From Microbacterium sp. 2FI (GTDB lineage: Bacteria > Actinomycetota > Actinomycetes > Actinomycetales > Microbacteriaceae), in the NCBI RefSeq assembly GCF_005502885.1, contig NZ_SCMR01000011.1, positions 55,042 to 119,041 of the forward strand: DNA of 64,000 bases. The letters are read 5' to 3'. A program made the translations under genes and the position numbers. Each line of letters opens with the position of its first letter. Positions within the stretch are counted from its first letter, which is position 1. The notes under the pieces were generated by a model. It was not told the origin of the DNA. It ran no database searches and saw nothing but the letters and a program-made list of their open reading frames with translations. Shown one piece after another: positions 8,625-17,203 of the stretch.

Positions 8625-10199
8625 GTGACGTTCTCCAGCCCGTTCCCCGATCCCGTGATCCCCGACTGCTCGCTCCAGGAGTTCGTGCTGGGCGCGGTCG
8701 ATGCCGCCGACGCCGACCGGCCGGCCGTCATCGACGGGCCGAGCGGCGAGGTGCTGACCTACGCCCAGCTCATCGCCCGCGTCGACGCCACCGCCGCGGC
8801 CCTCGAAGGCCGGGGCGTCGTCGCCGGTGACGTCGTGGCGCTGCACGCTCCGAACTCGCCGCAGTTCGTCATCGCGTACCACGCGTGCGGCGCGATCGGC
8901 GCGACCGTCACGACGGTGCCGGTGCTCTCGACCGCCGATGACGTCGAGCGTCAGCTACAGGCGGCCCGCGCGCGCTGGGTGATCTCGCACCCGGATCTCG
9001 TCGCGGTCGGGCGTGCCGCGGCGGAGGTGGGAGGGATCGCGGAGGACAGAGTCTTCGATCTGGTCGCCCTGACCGCGTCGCCCGGTGACCACCCTGTCGG
9101 CTGGGCCCCGCCGGAACATGATGCGGTGCTGCCGTTCTCGTCGGGCACGACGGGGCACCCCAAGGGCGTGCGGCTGAGCCACCGCAACCTCGTCGCGAAC
9201 GTCGTGCAGATCGAGGACCGCATGGGGGTCGACCGCGACGACGTCGTCATCGCCGTGCTGCCGTTCTTCCACATCTACGGCATGACGGTGCTGGTGAACC
9301 TCGCGCTACGTCGGCGTGCGACCCTCGTCACCATGCCGCGGTTCGATCTCGCTCAGTTCCTGGCGCTCGTCGAGCGCCATAGCGCCACATTCGCCTTCAT
9401 CGCCCCGCCGATCGCCCTCGCGCTCGCCAAGCACCCGAGCGTCGACGACGCCGACCTGTCGAGCCTGCGCGAGCTGTTCTCGGGGGCGGCGCCGCTGGAC
9501 GAGGCGCTCAGTGCGGCTGTCGAGCGCCGGCTCGGCGTGATCATGCGGCAGGGCTACGGGATGAGCGAGATGAGCCCGGTCTCGCATTTCGTCGGCCGCG
9601 GCGAATCGGCGCCGCACGCGAGCGTCGGCACACCGGTGCCGGGCACCGAGAACCGCATCGTGGGGCTCGACGGGCGGTCGATCCATCCACCGGCGGAGGG
9701 CGTGAGCGAGGTCGGCGAACTGTGGGTGCGGGGGCCGAACGTGATGAGCGGGTACCTCGACAATCCCGCGGCGACGGTCGAGACGCTCGACGCCGACGGC
9801 TTCCTGCACACCGGAGACCTCGTCACGGTCGACGCGGATCGCAACGTCTACATCGTCGACCGGCTGAAAGAGCTCATCAAGTACAAGGGCTACCAGGTGC
9901 CGCCGGCCGAGCTCGAGGCCATCCTTGTCGCGCATCCACTGGTCGCCGACGCCGCCGTGATCGGCGAGCAGCAGGCAGACGTGGGGGAGATCCCGGTCGC
10001 GTTCGTCGTGCCCCGCGGTGACGACGGACTGAGCGCCGAGGAGCTCATCGACTACGTCGCCGAGCGGGTAAGTCCGTACAAGCGCATCCGCCGGGTCGTC
10101 TTCTGCGAGACGGTGCCGAAGTCGGCCGCCGGCAAGATCCTCCGGCGCGAACTGCGCGCGCGGTTGGTGGCGATGCCCGTCGCTACGTCAGTGTCGTGA
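8625..10199 (+). CDS. AMP-dependent acyl-CoA synthetase/ligase (4-coumarate:CoA-ligase-like)
   Basis: A 524-residue adenylate-forming enzyme. The phosphate-binding loop LPFSSGTTGHPKG is near 168-180, the A5-type motif QGYGMSEM follows near 307, then HTGDLVTVDADRNVYIVDR and the hinge KELIKYKGYQVPPAELE. The catalytic lysine is in KSAAGKILRRELR close to the C-terminus. It activates a carboxylic acid to acyl-AMP and then the CoA thioester. The HIYGMTVLVN stretch and overall form resemble 4CL and medium-chain ligases. The GTG start has GAAGAGG upstream. Its end overlaps the convergent TetR gene by 17 bp. Confidence 0.9.
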   Translation: MTFSSPFPDPVIPDCSLQEFVLGAVDAADADRPAVIDGPSGEVLTYAQLIARVDATAAALEGRGVVAGDVVALHAPNSPQFVIAYHACGAIGATVTTVPVLSTADDVERQLQAARARWVISHPDLVAVGRAAAEVGGIAEDRVFDLVALTASPGDHPVGWAPPEHDAVLPFSSGTTGHPKGVRLSHRNLVANVVQIEDRMGVDRDDVVIAVLPFFHIYGMTVLVNLALRRRATLVTMPRFDLAQFLALVERHSATFAFIAPPIALALAKHPSVDDADLSSLRELFSGAAPLDEALSAAVERRLGVIMRQGYGMSEMSPVSHFVGRGESAPHASVGTPVPGTENRIVGLDGRSIHPPAEGVSEVGELWVRGPNVMSGYLDNPAATVETLDADGFLHTGDLVTVDADRNVYIVDRLKELIKYKGYQVPPAELEAILVAHPLVADAAVIGEQQADVGEIPVAFVVPRGDDGLSAEELIDYVAERVSPYKRIRRVVFCETVPKSAAGKILRRELRARLVAMPVATSVS

Positions 10200-10755
10200 T
10201 CAGGCGCTCCGCCGCGGCACGCGGCGTCGCGGGATCGGTCGTGGTGGAGGCGATGTCGTTGAGGAACACGTTGTGCAGGGCGATCCCCAGCACGCCGTAG
10301 GCGACGGCCTCGCGAGCCGCGGGCTCGGCGGTCGGGTAGGCGACCTCGAGCATCCGGGCGATCGCGCGGTGAGTGCCCTGATAGGCGGCCGTCAGCAGCT
10401 CGGCGAGTGCCGGGTCGCCGCGGGCGGCTTCGACGAAGCCGAACACGACCGCGTTGTCATTGCCGGGAGCGGAGAAGTCCGCACCGAACAGGTAGTCCAG
10501 GGTGCCGGCGATATCGGAGATTCCGAGGGGGAGGATCGATTCGTCCTGCGCACCCTCGTAGTAGAACTGGCGGGCGCTCACCCGAAGCAGCTCGTCGCGA
10601 TTGCCCACGAAGTGGCGGACGTGGCCGCGTGACATCCCGGCTTCCTCGGCGATGCGCTCGAGGCTCGCCCCGGTGATGCCGTGCGTGCCGATCGCGCGGA
10701 TCGTCGCTTCGACGATCTGCTGCGTTCGCTCCTGTGCGACGGACGGACGAGCCAT
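10183..10755 (-). CDS. TetR-family transcriptional regulator
   Basis: A 190-residue regulator. The N-terminal helix-turn-helix spans roughly residues 10-55, with IVEATIRAIGTHGITGASLERIAEEAGMSR split across the first three helices and HVRHFVGNRDELL following. The remainder is a variable ligand-binding helical domain. The ATG at 10755 has AAGGAGG six bases upstream, so an upstream ATG at 10779 is not used. It is divergent from the CocE-type hydrolase gene, with a TAGTC/GACTA dyad over that gene's promoter, so it is probably its repressor. Its last 17 bp overlap the end of the CoA ligase gene. Confidence 0.88.
   Translation of the reverse strand: MARPSVAQERTQQIVEATIRAIGTHGITGASLERIAEEAGMSRGHVRHFVGNRDELLRVSARQFYYEGAQDESILPLGISDIAGTLDYLFGADFSAPGNDNAVVFGFVEAARGDPALAELLTAAYQGTHRAIARMLEVAYPTAEPAAREAVAYGVLGIALHNVFLNDIASTTTDPATPRAAAERLITTLT
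10210..10226. terminator. GC stem-loop near the convergent gene end (weak terminator candidate)
   Basis: CGCCGCG and CGCGGCG (7-bp perfect stem, 3-base loop) lie just past the stop of the CoA ligase gene, inside the C-terminal codons of the convergent TetR gene. No U-tract follows. In such GC-rich DNA a 7-bp stem can arise by chance. Confidence 0.25.
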
Positions 10756-10803
10756 CGGTGCCTCCTTCGGACTCGGCATCCCGACCTTATCGCATTTATT
10801 GTC

Positions 10804-10819
10804 TAGTCGGCCTTGACTA
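10804..10819. promoter_or_regulatory. Dyad TAGTC-N6-GACTA, candidate TetR operator
   Basis: Perfect 5-bp arms at 10804-10808 and 10815-10819 overlap the -35 box of the hydrolase promoter and lie about 50 bp upstream of the divergent TetR start. This is the classical place for a TetR-type repressor. Confidence 0.4.
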
Positions 10820-10841
10820 ACTACGTTTCGCGCCCTAGCGT
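10813..10841 (+). promoter_or_regulatory. Predicted sigma-70-like promoter TTGACT-17-TAGCGT
   Basis: TTGACT at 10813-10818 and TAGCGT at 10836-10841 with a 17-bp spacer, 27 bp before the GTG of the CocE/NonD hydrolase. This is one of the best promoter matches in the window. Confidence 0.6.
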
Positions 10842-10868
10842 GTCTCTCACCGTGAGAGGAGAGACGAC

Positions 10869-12551
10869 GTGGTGGAGATCGTGCATGTGGGGCCGGCGCC
10901 CGTCAGTCCCGCCGCGACCGAGGAGCGCGTGCGCATGCGCGACGGCGTGCACCTCGCCGCCGACGTCTATCTCCCCGGAGGCGCGGACCTGCCCGATGAT
11001 TCACCGGGCGACACGATCCTCATCCGCCTCCCATACGACAAGAGCGGCGACTACACCTACATCCCGCTGATCGCCGAGTACTTCACGGCGCGCGGCTACC
11101 GGGTCGTCGCGCAGGACGTGCGGGGCAAGTTCCGCTCCGACGGCGAGGCGCTGCTGTTCGTGAACGAGGTCGACGACGGTTTCGACACGATCGAGTGGGT
11201 CATCCGGCAGCGCTGGTCGAACGGGCGCGTGGCGATGTGGGGCGACAGCTACTACGGCTACACGCAGTGGGCGGCCGCGGCATCCGGTCACCCTGCGCTC
11301 AAGGCGATCGCGCCTCGCGTGACCGGCACGCAGCTGGGGGAGCCGGTGCGCTTCGCCCCCGGAGAGCGCATCGGGCCCGTCGAGTGGGCGATCACCCTGC
11401 TGTACCCGCTGACCTACTTCCACTCCCGAGACGCGTACTTCTGGGACCTCGACCTCGAGCGGCGTCCCTTCAGCGCGCAGGCCGAAGAGGTGATGGCGGA
11501 GCTCGGCAGCCGATCGCCGTCGTACGACCTGTGGTACCCGCACCCGGTGCACCTGCCCCGATTCCCCGACGGCAGCCCCTTCGCGGCGCGAGCGGTGCCG
11601 ACCCTCCACACCATCGGCTGGTGGGACAACTGCGCACCGCTGTCGTGGGCAGACGTCTCCGAGATCGACCGCCACCCGGCGTGGGCGCTGAATCACTTCC
11701 TGCGCATCGAGTCGATGGACCACGAGTCGTACTACCTGGACGATCCGGAGTCCGCGCGTGTGGAGCACCGCTCCGAAGCGCAGCTGCGCGCCGAACTGTC
11801 GCGCATGCTCGATCCGGCGCTCGACTTCTTCGAGGTGTTCGTGCGCGGCGCCGGTTCGCCCGGCGACATCGCCCGGGTGAGCTGGAACCTCGCGGGTACG
11901 CACGGCATGCGACAGTCGGACACGTGGCCGCCGGTCGGGGCCCGAACCTCGGTGCTCTTCGCGACGGCGGACGGGCGACTCGCGGCCGAACCGCCGCTCG
12001 AGCGCTCCGTCGTGGAGTGGATCCATGACCCGCGGGATCTCGTGCCGTCGAGCGTCCCCGACGCCTTCTCGTTCCTCCGCTACGCGCCGGACGAATCTCC
12101 GCTCGGCTCCCGGGAAGACGTGCTGGTGTTCACGACCGACGTCTTCGAGCGCGCCGTCGACTTCACCGGACCTGTGCGGGCCGTGCTCGTCGCGAGCTCG
12201 GACGGGCCGGTCATGGACGTCTTCGTGCGCCTGCTCGACGTCGATCCCGACGGCTCGGCGCTGCGGATCGCGCGAGGGCAGATCCAGATCCGGGATGCCG
12301 GGACCCCGGCGCGGGTCGAGATCGACCTGGGGCAGATCGGCTATCGAGTGGATGCCGGGAACCGCCTGCGCGTGCACGTGTCCAGCAGCGACTTCCCCGA
12401 GTTCCTGCCGCAGCCGGGCACCGGCGAAGAGCCCTGGGGTGCGGTCGAGACCCGTGTCAACCGTCAGCAGCTGACCCTCGGCGGGGAAGACCCCTTCTGC
12501 CTCACCGTGACCGTTTCCGCCACCGACCAGCCATCAGGAGCGTCGTCATGA
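10869..12551 (+). CDS. CocE/NonD-family hydrolase (X-Pro dipeptidyl-peptidase S15-like)
   Basis: A 560-residue serine hydrolase. The N-terminal alpha/beta domain has the substrate-side motif RMRDGVHLAADVYLP and the nucleophile elbow WGDSYYG near 123-129. Candidate acid and base lie in GWWDN and ESMDHES. The C-terminal part has the jelly-roll seen in cocaine esterase and X-Pro peptidases (LQIRDAGTPARVEIDLG region). Substrates in this family are acyl esters or N-acyl compounds, so the physiological one is unknown. GAGGAGAG precedes the GTG start. The stop overlaps the start of a DUF3237 gene (ATGA), implying coupled expression. Confidence 0.85.
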   Translation: MVEIVHVGPAPVSPAATEERVRMRDGVHLAADVYLPGGADLPDDSPGDTILIRLPYDKSGDYTYIPLIAEYFTARGYRVVAQDVRGKFRSDGEALLFVNEVDDGFDTIEWVIRQRWSNGRVAMWGDSYYGYTQWAAAASGHPALKAIAPRVTGTQLGEPVRFAPGERIGPVEWAITLLYPLTYFHSRDAYFWDLDLERRPFSAQAEEVMAELGSRSPSYDLWYPHPVHLPRFPDGSPFAARAVPTLHTIGWWDNCAPLSWADVSEIDRHPAWALNHFLRIESMDHESYYLDDPESARVEHRSEAQLRAELSRMLDPALDFFEVFVRGAGSPGDIARVSWNLAGTHGMRQSDTWPPVGARTSVLFATADGRLAAEPPLERSVVEWIHDPRDLVPSSVPDAFSFLRYAPDESPLGSREDVLVFTTDVFERAVDFTGPVRAVLVASSDGPVMDVFVRLLDVDPDGSALRIARGQIQIRDAGTPARVEIDLGQIGYRVDAGNRLRVHVSSSDFPEFLPQPGTGEEPWGAVETRVNRQQLTLGGEDPFCLTVTVSATDQPSGASS

Positions 12552-13003
12552 ACGAACCCGTCCTCGAGTACGCCTTCGAGATCCGCGTCGACATCGCGCC
12601 CTACCTCCGTATCGGCCGGAGCGTCGACGAGGAACTCACCTTCACCCCCATCACCGGCGGATCCGTCGCCGGTCCGCTGCTCCGCGGCGAGGTGATCGCG
12701 GGCGGTGGGGACTGGGCCGTCGAGCGGTCGGGAACGGCGCAGCTCGAGGCGCGGTACCTGCTGCGCGCCGACGACGGAGCCGTCATCGACATCCTTAACC
12801 GCGGCTACTACCGGGCCACAGCCGAGGTGATGGCGCGCGTGGAGGCGGGGGAGGCGGTTGCGGAGGAGGAGTACTACTTCCGCACGGCTCCGGTCTTCCA
12901 GACCGACTCCCCGCGTCACCGCTGGCTCGCCGAGCACCAGTTCATCGGCTTGGCGCGAGACGAAGACGGCCAGGTCTGCATCCGCGTCTACGTGGTGCGG
13001 TGA
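12548..13003 (+). CDS. DUF3237 family protein (first of three)
   Basis: A 151-residue protein with the family pattern TPITGGSVAGPLLRGEVI, then GGGDWAVERSGTAQLEARYLL and ADDGAVIDILNRGYY. This is the small beta-barrel of DUF3237 (UPF0311). No catalytic function is established to my knowledge. It begins inside the stop of the CocE-type hydrolase gene, and the same arrangement recurs twice more between 20.3 and 21.3 kb. A role as partner, chaperone or small-ligand-processing enzyme for the hydrolase products is an inference from context only. Confidence 0.85.
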   Translation: MNEPVLEYAFEIRVDIAPYLRIGRSVDEELTFTPITGGSVAGPLLRGEVIAGGGDWAVERSGTAQLEARYLLRADDGAVIDILNRGYYRATAEVMARVEAGEAVAEEEYYFRTAPVFQTDSPRHRWLAEHQFIGLARDEDGQVCIRVYVVR

Positions 13004-13587
13004 TGGCCCGCATCCACTGCGCGCGGGAGCGCGTCGATCGCGGCGTGGACGAGGCCGCGCACGTGCGCCTCGCTCCAATGCTCGGAATCCTCGATCGTCG
13101 CGATGTATGCGCCGCGGACCAGGAGGTAGGCGAGCTGCGCCGCACTATGAGGATCGGCGAAGCCGGACTCGGCCGCGGCCTGCTCGAGGAACGCCTGGAA
13201 CTCGACCGACTCGTGCTGCAGCGCCTCACGCATCACCGGTTCGACGCTCGCGTTGGCGACGATCTCGAGGATGAGGGTGCGCAGCACCGGATCGTCGCTG
13301 GTCGAGCTCAGCGACCAGTCGAGGAGGATGCGGAGCCGGTCGCCGGGCGCCGCCGCAGCGAGCGCCGCATCGCGTTCTCCGCGCCAGCGGTCGCGTCCGT
13401 GATCGAGCGCGTTGAGGATGAGCGCCGCGCGCGTGGGCAGGTAGTTCGTCACGAGCGTCGTCGACCCGCCCAGCTCCCCGGCTACCGAGCGGATCGTGAC
13501 GGCGTGCGCACCCATGGTGCGGGCGACCTGGACGGTCGCTTCGGCGATGTCGGCAAGCCGCTGGTCGGCATCCACCTCTCGAGGCAT
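12988..13587 (-). CDS. TetR-family transcriptional regulator
   Basis: A 199-residue regulator with the HTH in residues 8-50 (LADIAEATVQVARTMGAHAV, then VAGELGGSTTLVTNYLPTRAAL) and a C-terminal helical domain ending RGAYIATIEDSEHWSEAHVR, as in TetR_C_6-type proteins. ATG 13587 is preferred over 13596, because TAGGGT ends seven bases before it, fitting a leaderless start. It is divergent from the peptide-type ABC transporter operon with a perfect 19-bp palindrome between them. Its end overlaps the convergent DUF3237 gene by 16 bp. Confidence 0.85.
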   Translation of the reverse strand: MPREVDADQRLADIAEATVQVARTMGAHAVTIRSVAGELGGSTTLVTNYLPTRAALILNALDHGRDRWRGERDAALAAAAPGDRLRILLDWSLSSTSDDPVLRTLILEIVANASVEPVMREALQHESVEFQAFLEQAAAESGFADPHSAAQLAYLLVRGAYIATIEDSEHWSEAHVRGLVHAAIDALPRAVDAGHHRTT

Positions 13588-13594
13588 GTCACAC

Positions 13595-13624
13595 ACCCTA
13601 ACCGTGACCGTAATCTAAATGCAA
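13595..13624 (-). promoter_or_regulatory. Predicted leaderless promoter of the TetR gene
   Basis: On the minus strand, TTGCAT (13624-13619) and TAGGGT (13600-13595) are 18 bp apart, and the -10 ends seven bases before the ATG at 13587. The 19-bp palindrome lies immediately upstream of the -35. Confidence 0.5.
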
Positions 13625-13630
13625 CATTGA

Positions 13631-13649
13631 TATACAACACTGTTGTATA
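13631..13649. promoter_or_regulatory. Perfect 19-bp palindrome TATACAACactGTTGTATA, candidate TetR operator
   Basis: Arms of 8 bp with a 3-bp centre, in the 95-bp gap between a TetR gene and the ABC transporter binding protein gene. Length and symmetry fit TetR operators. It is AT-rich against the GC-rich background, so chance is unlikely. It sits about 33 bp upstream of the binding protein start, where it could block initiation. Confidence 0.65.
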
Positions 13650-13682
13650 AAGTTGAACCACTTCCACCCGAAAGGATCCGAG

Positions 13683-15338
13683 ATGAGAACTCGAGGCAAG
13701 GTCGCCGCGACCGTCGCGGCAGGTGTCGCGCTCGCGATGCTGGCAGGATGCACGCCGCGTGATGCGGATGCGAACCCGACCGACGAGGCCGCGCCCGGCC
13801 CGATCGAGCTGGTCACCGCACTCCCCGCCGGAACCGAGGAGATCGACGAGGTGATCTGGGGACTCGTCGAGGGCGAGCCGCGCTCGCTCGTGCCGGGCCT
13901 CGACTACAACTTCGTCCAGCCCAACCTCTGCGACAGCCTGCTGCGCGTTCAGCCCGACTTCACCGTCGGCCCCGGCATCGCCGAGAGCGCCGACTGGGTC
14001 GACCCGGTCAGCTTCGTCATCGATCTGCGGCCTGACGTCACCTTCTGGGACGGCACCCCGGTGACGCCGGAGGACGTCGTGTACACGCTCGAGCGTCATC
14101 GCACCGATGTGACGTCGGCGTTCTACGGCGCGTTCGTGCTCGTCGCACCCGAGGGCGGCATATCGGTCACGGGGGAGCGTCAGGTGACCGTTCGCTTCGT
14201 CGCGCCCGACTCGACCTTCCGTGACGCGCTCGCGGGCGGCTCGGGTGCCGTGCTCAGCAAGGCGGTGAGCGAGGCTCAGGGTGCCGCGCTCGGCACCTCG
14301 GGCGGAGAGCTGATGTGCGCAGGACCGTTCTCGCTCGAGAGCTGGACGCCGGGGAGCGAGATCGTCCTGGTTGCCAATGAGGACTACTGGGATGGCGCGC
14401 CTCTGGTGAAGAAGCTGACCTTCCGGTTCATCCCCGACGGCACCACGCTCACGAACGCCCTCCTCGAAGGCGAGGTCGACGGCGCCTTCAACGTCTCGCC
14501 CGCCAGCCGCGACGCCTTCGAATCGTCCGACGAAGGACGCCTCGTCGTGGGGCCCTCCACGGCGTCGTTCTCGTTCGGGCCGACGCGCGACACGGGCGCC
14601 GGCGCCAACCCCCAGATCCGTCAGGCGCTGAGCCTCGCCATCGATCGCGAGCTCTACATCTCGACGGTGCTGAACGGCCTCGGACAGCCTCAGAGCACCT
14701 TCGTCGCGCCGTTCTCGTGGTCGGGGGCGGCTGCGGCCGAGGTCTACCAGGCCGGCTACGACGCGCTCGCCGCGCCGGCGGTCGATCTGGATGCCGCGCG
14801 GGCTCTCGTCGAGGAGTCCGGCGAGGACACCTCCGTTCCGCTTCGGATCGCGATCCCGGCAGGGAGCAAGGAGCTGTCGCAGACGGCGGCGATCATCCAG
14901 AGTGCGGCCGAGCAGATCGGCCTCACGGTCGAGATCGACGAGCGTCAGGCCGCTGACTTCGCGGCGATCTTCCTTCCTGACCCCGGTCCCCGCGAGAGCA
15001 TCGACTTCGTCGCGACCACCGGCTACACCGAGACTCCCGGTGTGCTCGCCTACCCGCAGCTGTTCCTGCTGCCCCCGGCGATGGGCGGGATCTTCAACTG
15101 GAGCGGTTACGCGGACCCGGCGGTGACGGCGCAGCTGCAGGCGGCGCGCACCACGCCCGACCCCGTCGGGGCCGCAGAGGCCTACGTCGGAGCGCAGGAG
15201 ATCTTCGCGCCCGACATGCTCCAGGTGACGCTCGCCGGCTCGTACCACACGACATTCCTGAACAATGCACTCACCGGAGTGACGACGTCGGTGGCCGCAT
15301 ACTCGAGCCCGTGGGCGCTGCGCCTCGGCGGCGAGTGA
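13683..15338 (+). CDS. Peptide/nickel-type ABC transporter substrate-binding lipoprotein (SBP_bac_5)
   Basis: A 551-residue solute-binding protein. The signal peptide ends in the lipobox MLAGC (lipid Cys near 23). The mature part has FVIDLRPDVTFWDGTPVTPEDVVYTLER split over the canonical family-5 signature region, and NPQIRQALSLAIDR, the second conserved block. AAAGGA lies about ten bases upstream of the chosen ATG. It heads an operon with two permeases, a double ATPase, an amidase and a DUF3237 protein. The ligand is therefore perhaps an amide or short peptide cleaved by the amidase; this is an inference. Confidence 0.9.
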   Translation: MRTRGKVAATVAAGVALAMLAGCTPRDADANPTDEAAPGPIELVTALPAGTEEIDEVIWGLVEGEPRSLVPGLDYNFVQPNLCDSLLRVQPDFTVGPGIAESADWVDPVSFVIDLRPDVTFWDGTPVTPEDVVYTLERHRTDVTSAFYGAFVLVAPEGGISVTGERQVTVRFVAPDSTFRDALAGGSGAVLSKAVSEAQGAALGTSGGELMCAGPFSLESWTPGSEIVLVANEDYWDGAPLVKKLTFRFIPDGTTLTNALLEGEVDGAFNVSPASRDAFESSDEGRLVVGPSTASFSFGPTRDTGAGANPQIRQALSLAIDRELYISTVLNGLGQPQSTFVAPFSWSGAAAAEVYQAGYDALAAPAVDLDAARALVEESGEDTSVPLRIAIPAGSKELSQTAAIIQSAAEQIGLTVEIDERQAADFAAIFLPDPGPRESIDFVATTGYTETPGVLAYPQLFLLPPAMGGIFNWSGYADPAVTAQLQAARTTPDPVGAAEAYVGAQEIFAPDMLQVTLAGSYHTTFLNNALTGVTTSVAAYSSPWALRLGGE

Positions 15339-15383
15339 CCGGCGAATGAATCACGCGGCGCTGGAGAGGACGGGAGGGACCGG

Positions 15384-16343
15384 ATGAACGCCCACGTGGC
15401 CCGACAGCTCGTCGGCAAGCTCGGTGGACTTCTGCTCACCCTGTTCCTCTCCAGCGTCGTGATCTTCTCGGCTCTGCTGCTCACCCCCGGAGACCCGGTC
15501 GTCGCGCTCGCGGGCGGCATCCGCCCGACGCCCGAGATGATCGCGCTCATCCGCGAGCAGCATCACCTCGACGACCCGATCTGGGTGCAGTATCTGCACT
15601 GGGTGGGCGGCGTTCTCACCGGCGACCTGGGAACCTCGTTCGTGTACAAGACGCCGGTGGTCGAACTCATCGCGCCGCGGTTCGGGATCACGCTCGTCCT
15701 GGTGATCTACACGCTGGTGCTGATCGTCGTCTTCGGCATCGGCTCGGGGATCCTCGCCGCCACGCGCGGCGCGCGAACGGATCGCGCGGTGCTTCTGGCC
15801 ACGTCCTTCGGCGTCGCGATGCCCACCTTCGTCGTCGCGATCCTGCTGATCTGGGTGTTCGGGCGAGTGCTCGGATGGTTCCCCGTGTACGGCGCGGGCG
15901 AGGGGTTCTTCGACATGCTCTACCACCTGACGCTCCCGGCGATATCGCTCGCGGTGCTCTACATCGCCTACCTCAGCCGCATCACGCGCGGCGCGGTCGT
16001 CGGCCAGCTCCACTCCGAGCACGTCGACACCGCTCGGGTGCGCGGCATCCCGCGCGGGCGCATCTTCCGTCGCCACGTCTTCCTGAACGCCTCTCCGCAG
16101 ATTCTCGCGATCTCGGGCGCCACGGTCGCCGGACTCTTCGCCGTCTCCGCGATCGCCGAACAGGCGTTCGGACTCGGCGGGCTGGGGTCGCTGCTGACCG
16201 AAGCGGCCGCGCGCAAGGATCTGCCGGTCGTGCAGGCGATCTCGCTGCTGCTCGTGATCCTCTTCGTGGTGCTCAACGCCGCGGCCGACGTCGCGATCGC
16301 CGTGATCGATCCGGATTCCGTCAAGCCGAGGAGGCGAGCATGA
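15384..16343 (+). CDS. Peptide-type ABC transporter permease (DppB-like)
   Basis: A 319-residue membrane protein with a first transmembrane segment near residues 10-35, the conserved GDPVVALAGG and RPTPEMIALIREQHHLDDP before the second segment, then the GDLGTSFVY motif of DppB/OppB proteins. The EAA-type loop is in HVDTARVRGIPRGRIFRRHV. A GGAGAGG/GGGAGG region precedes the ATG. It overlaps the next permease gene by 4 bp. Confidence 0.92.
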   Translation: MNAHVARQLVGKLGGLLLTLFLSSVVIFSALLLTPGDPVVALAGGIRPTPEMIALIREQHHLDDPIWVQYLHWVGGVLTGDLGTSFVYKTPVVELIAPRFGITLVLVIYTLVLIVVFGIGSGILAATRGARTDRAVLLATSFGVAMPTFVVAILLIWVFGRVLGWFPVYGAGEGFFDMLYHLTLPAISLAVLYIAYLSRITRGAVVGQLHSEHVDTARVRGIPRGRIFRRHVFLNASPQILAISGATVAGLFAVSAIAEQAFGLGGLGSLLTEAAARKDLPVVQAISLLLVILFVVLNAAADVAIAVIDPDSVKPRRRA

Positions 16344-17203
16344 GCGTCGCGCAGCTCGCCGGCGGTCGGATTCCCTCCTTCGCCCGGCGGATGGCAACGC
16401 GGGATCCGCTGCTGATCACCGCCGGGATCGTCCTGGCAGGGGTCGTGGCGATGGCGCTGTTCGGCCCGCTGCTGGCGCCCTACGATCCGAACGAGCTGTT
16501 CGTCGGCGACGCGTCGGGCGCGCCGTCACCGGCCCACTGGATGGGCACCGACGACCTCGGCCGCGACATCTTCTCGCGCGTTCTCGTGGGTGCCCGCTCC
16601 AGCGTCATCGGCCCCATCGCGGTCGTCATCGCGTCGTCGCTGCTCGGATCGCTGATCGCGATCAGCTCGGCGTGGTTCGGCGGTTGGGTGGACGGGATCA
16701 GTTCTCGCCTCATCGAGGTGATCTTCGCGATCCCCGGTCTCGTGCTGGCGATCCTCGCGGTCTCGATGTTCGGCAAGGGGCTCATCGCACCGATCGTCGC
16801 GCTCTCGATCGCCTATGTGCCGATCGTGGCGCGCCTGGTGCGGGCGACGGCGAGGCAGGAGCTCGCCAAGCCCTACATCGCGGCGCTGCGGATCCAGGGT
16901 GTGGGGTCCTTCGCGATCTGCGTCCGCCACGTCGTGCCCGCACTCCTGCCAGCGATCGTGGCGCAGTCCACGGTCGGCTTCGGCTACGCGATGCTCGATC
17001 TCGCAGCGATCTCCTTCCTGGGTCTCGGCGCCCAGCCGCCCGCGTCCGACTGGGGCGTGATGATCGCGAGCGGGCAGCCGTCGCTGCTCAACGGCGCGCC
17101 CGAGCAGTCGATGTTCCCGGCGATGTTCGTCGTGGTCACCGTGCTCGCCGTCAACGTTCTGGGCGCACGGCTTTCGATCTGGGCGGAAAGGGCCGACCGA
17201 TGA
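16340..17203 (+). CDS. Peptide-type ABC transporter permease (DppC-like)
   Basis: A 287-residue partner permease with the DppC pattern: an N-terminal segment, PLLAPYDPNELF, then HWMGTDDLGRDIFSRVLVGA, the family hallmark. The EAA loop is at YIAALRIQGVGSFAICVRHV. The start overlaps the stop of the dppB-like gene (ATGA) and its stop overlaps the ATPase start. Confidence 0.93.
   Translation: MSVAQLAGGRIPSFARRMATRDPLLITAGIVLAGVVAMALFGPLLAPYDPNELFVGDASGAPSPAHWMGTDDLGRDIFSRVLVGARSSVIGPIAVVIASSLLGSLIAISSAWFGGWVDGISSRLIEVIFAIPGLVLAILAVSMFGKGLIAPIVALSIAYVPIVARLVRATARQELAKPYIAALRIQGVGSFAICVRHVVPALLPAIVAQSTVGFGYAMLDLAAISFLGLGAQPPASDWGVMIASGQPSLLNGAPEQSMFPAMFVVVTVLAVNVLGARLSIWAERADR

Noticed and set aside
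6906..8882. A 658-codon open frame antisense to the flavoenzyme gene
   Set aside because: No recognisable domain and typical shadow composition; the plus-strand protein has FAD, iron-sulfur and TIM-barrel motifs.
11001..12377. A 458-codon frame antisense to the CocE-type hydrolase
   Set aside because: No motif or ribosome site; the hydrolase on the other strand has an intact catalytic elbow and a good promoter.
13482..15248. A 588-codon frame antisense to the peptide-binding protein gene
   Set aside because: Arg/Glu/Val rich without motifs. It also runs across the tetR promoter and palindrome, which a real gene would not.
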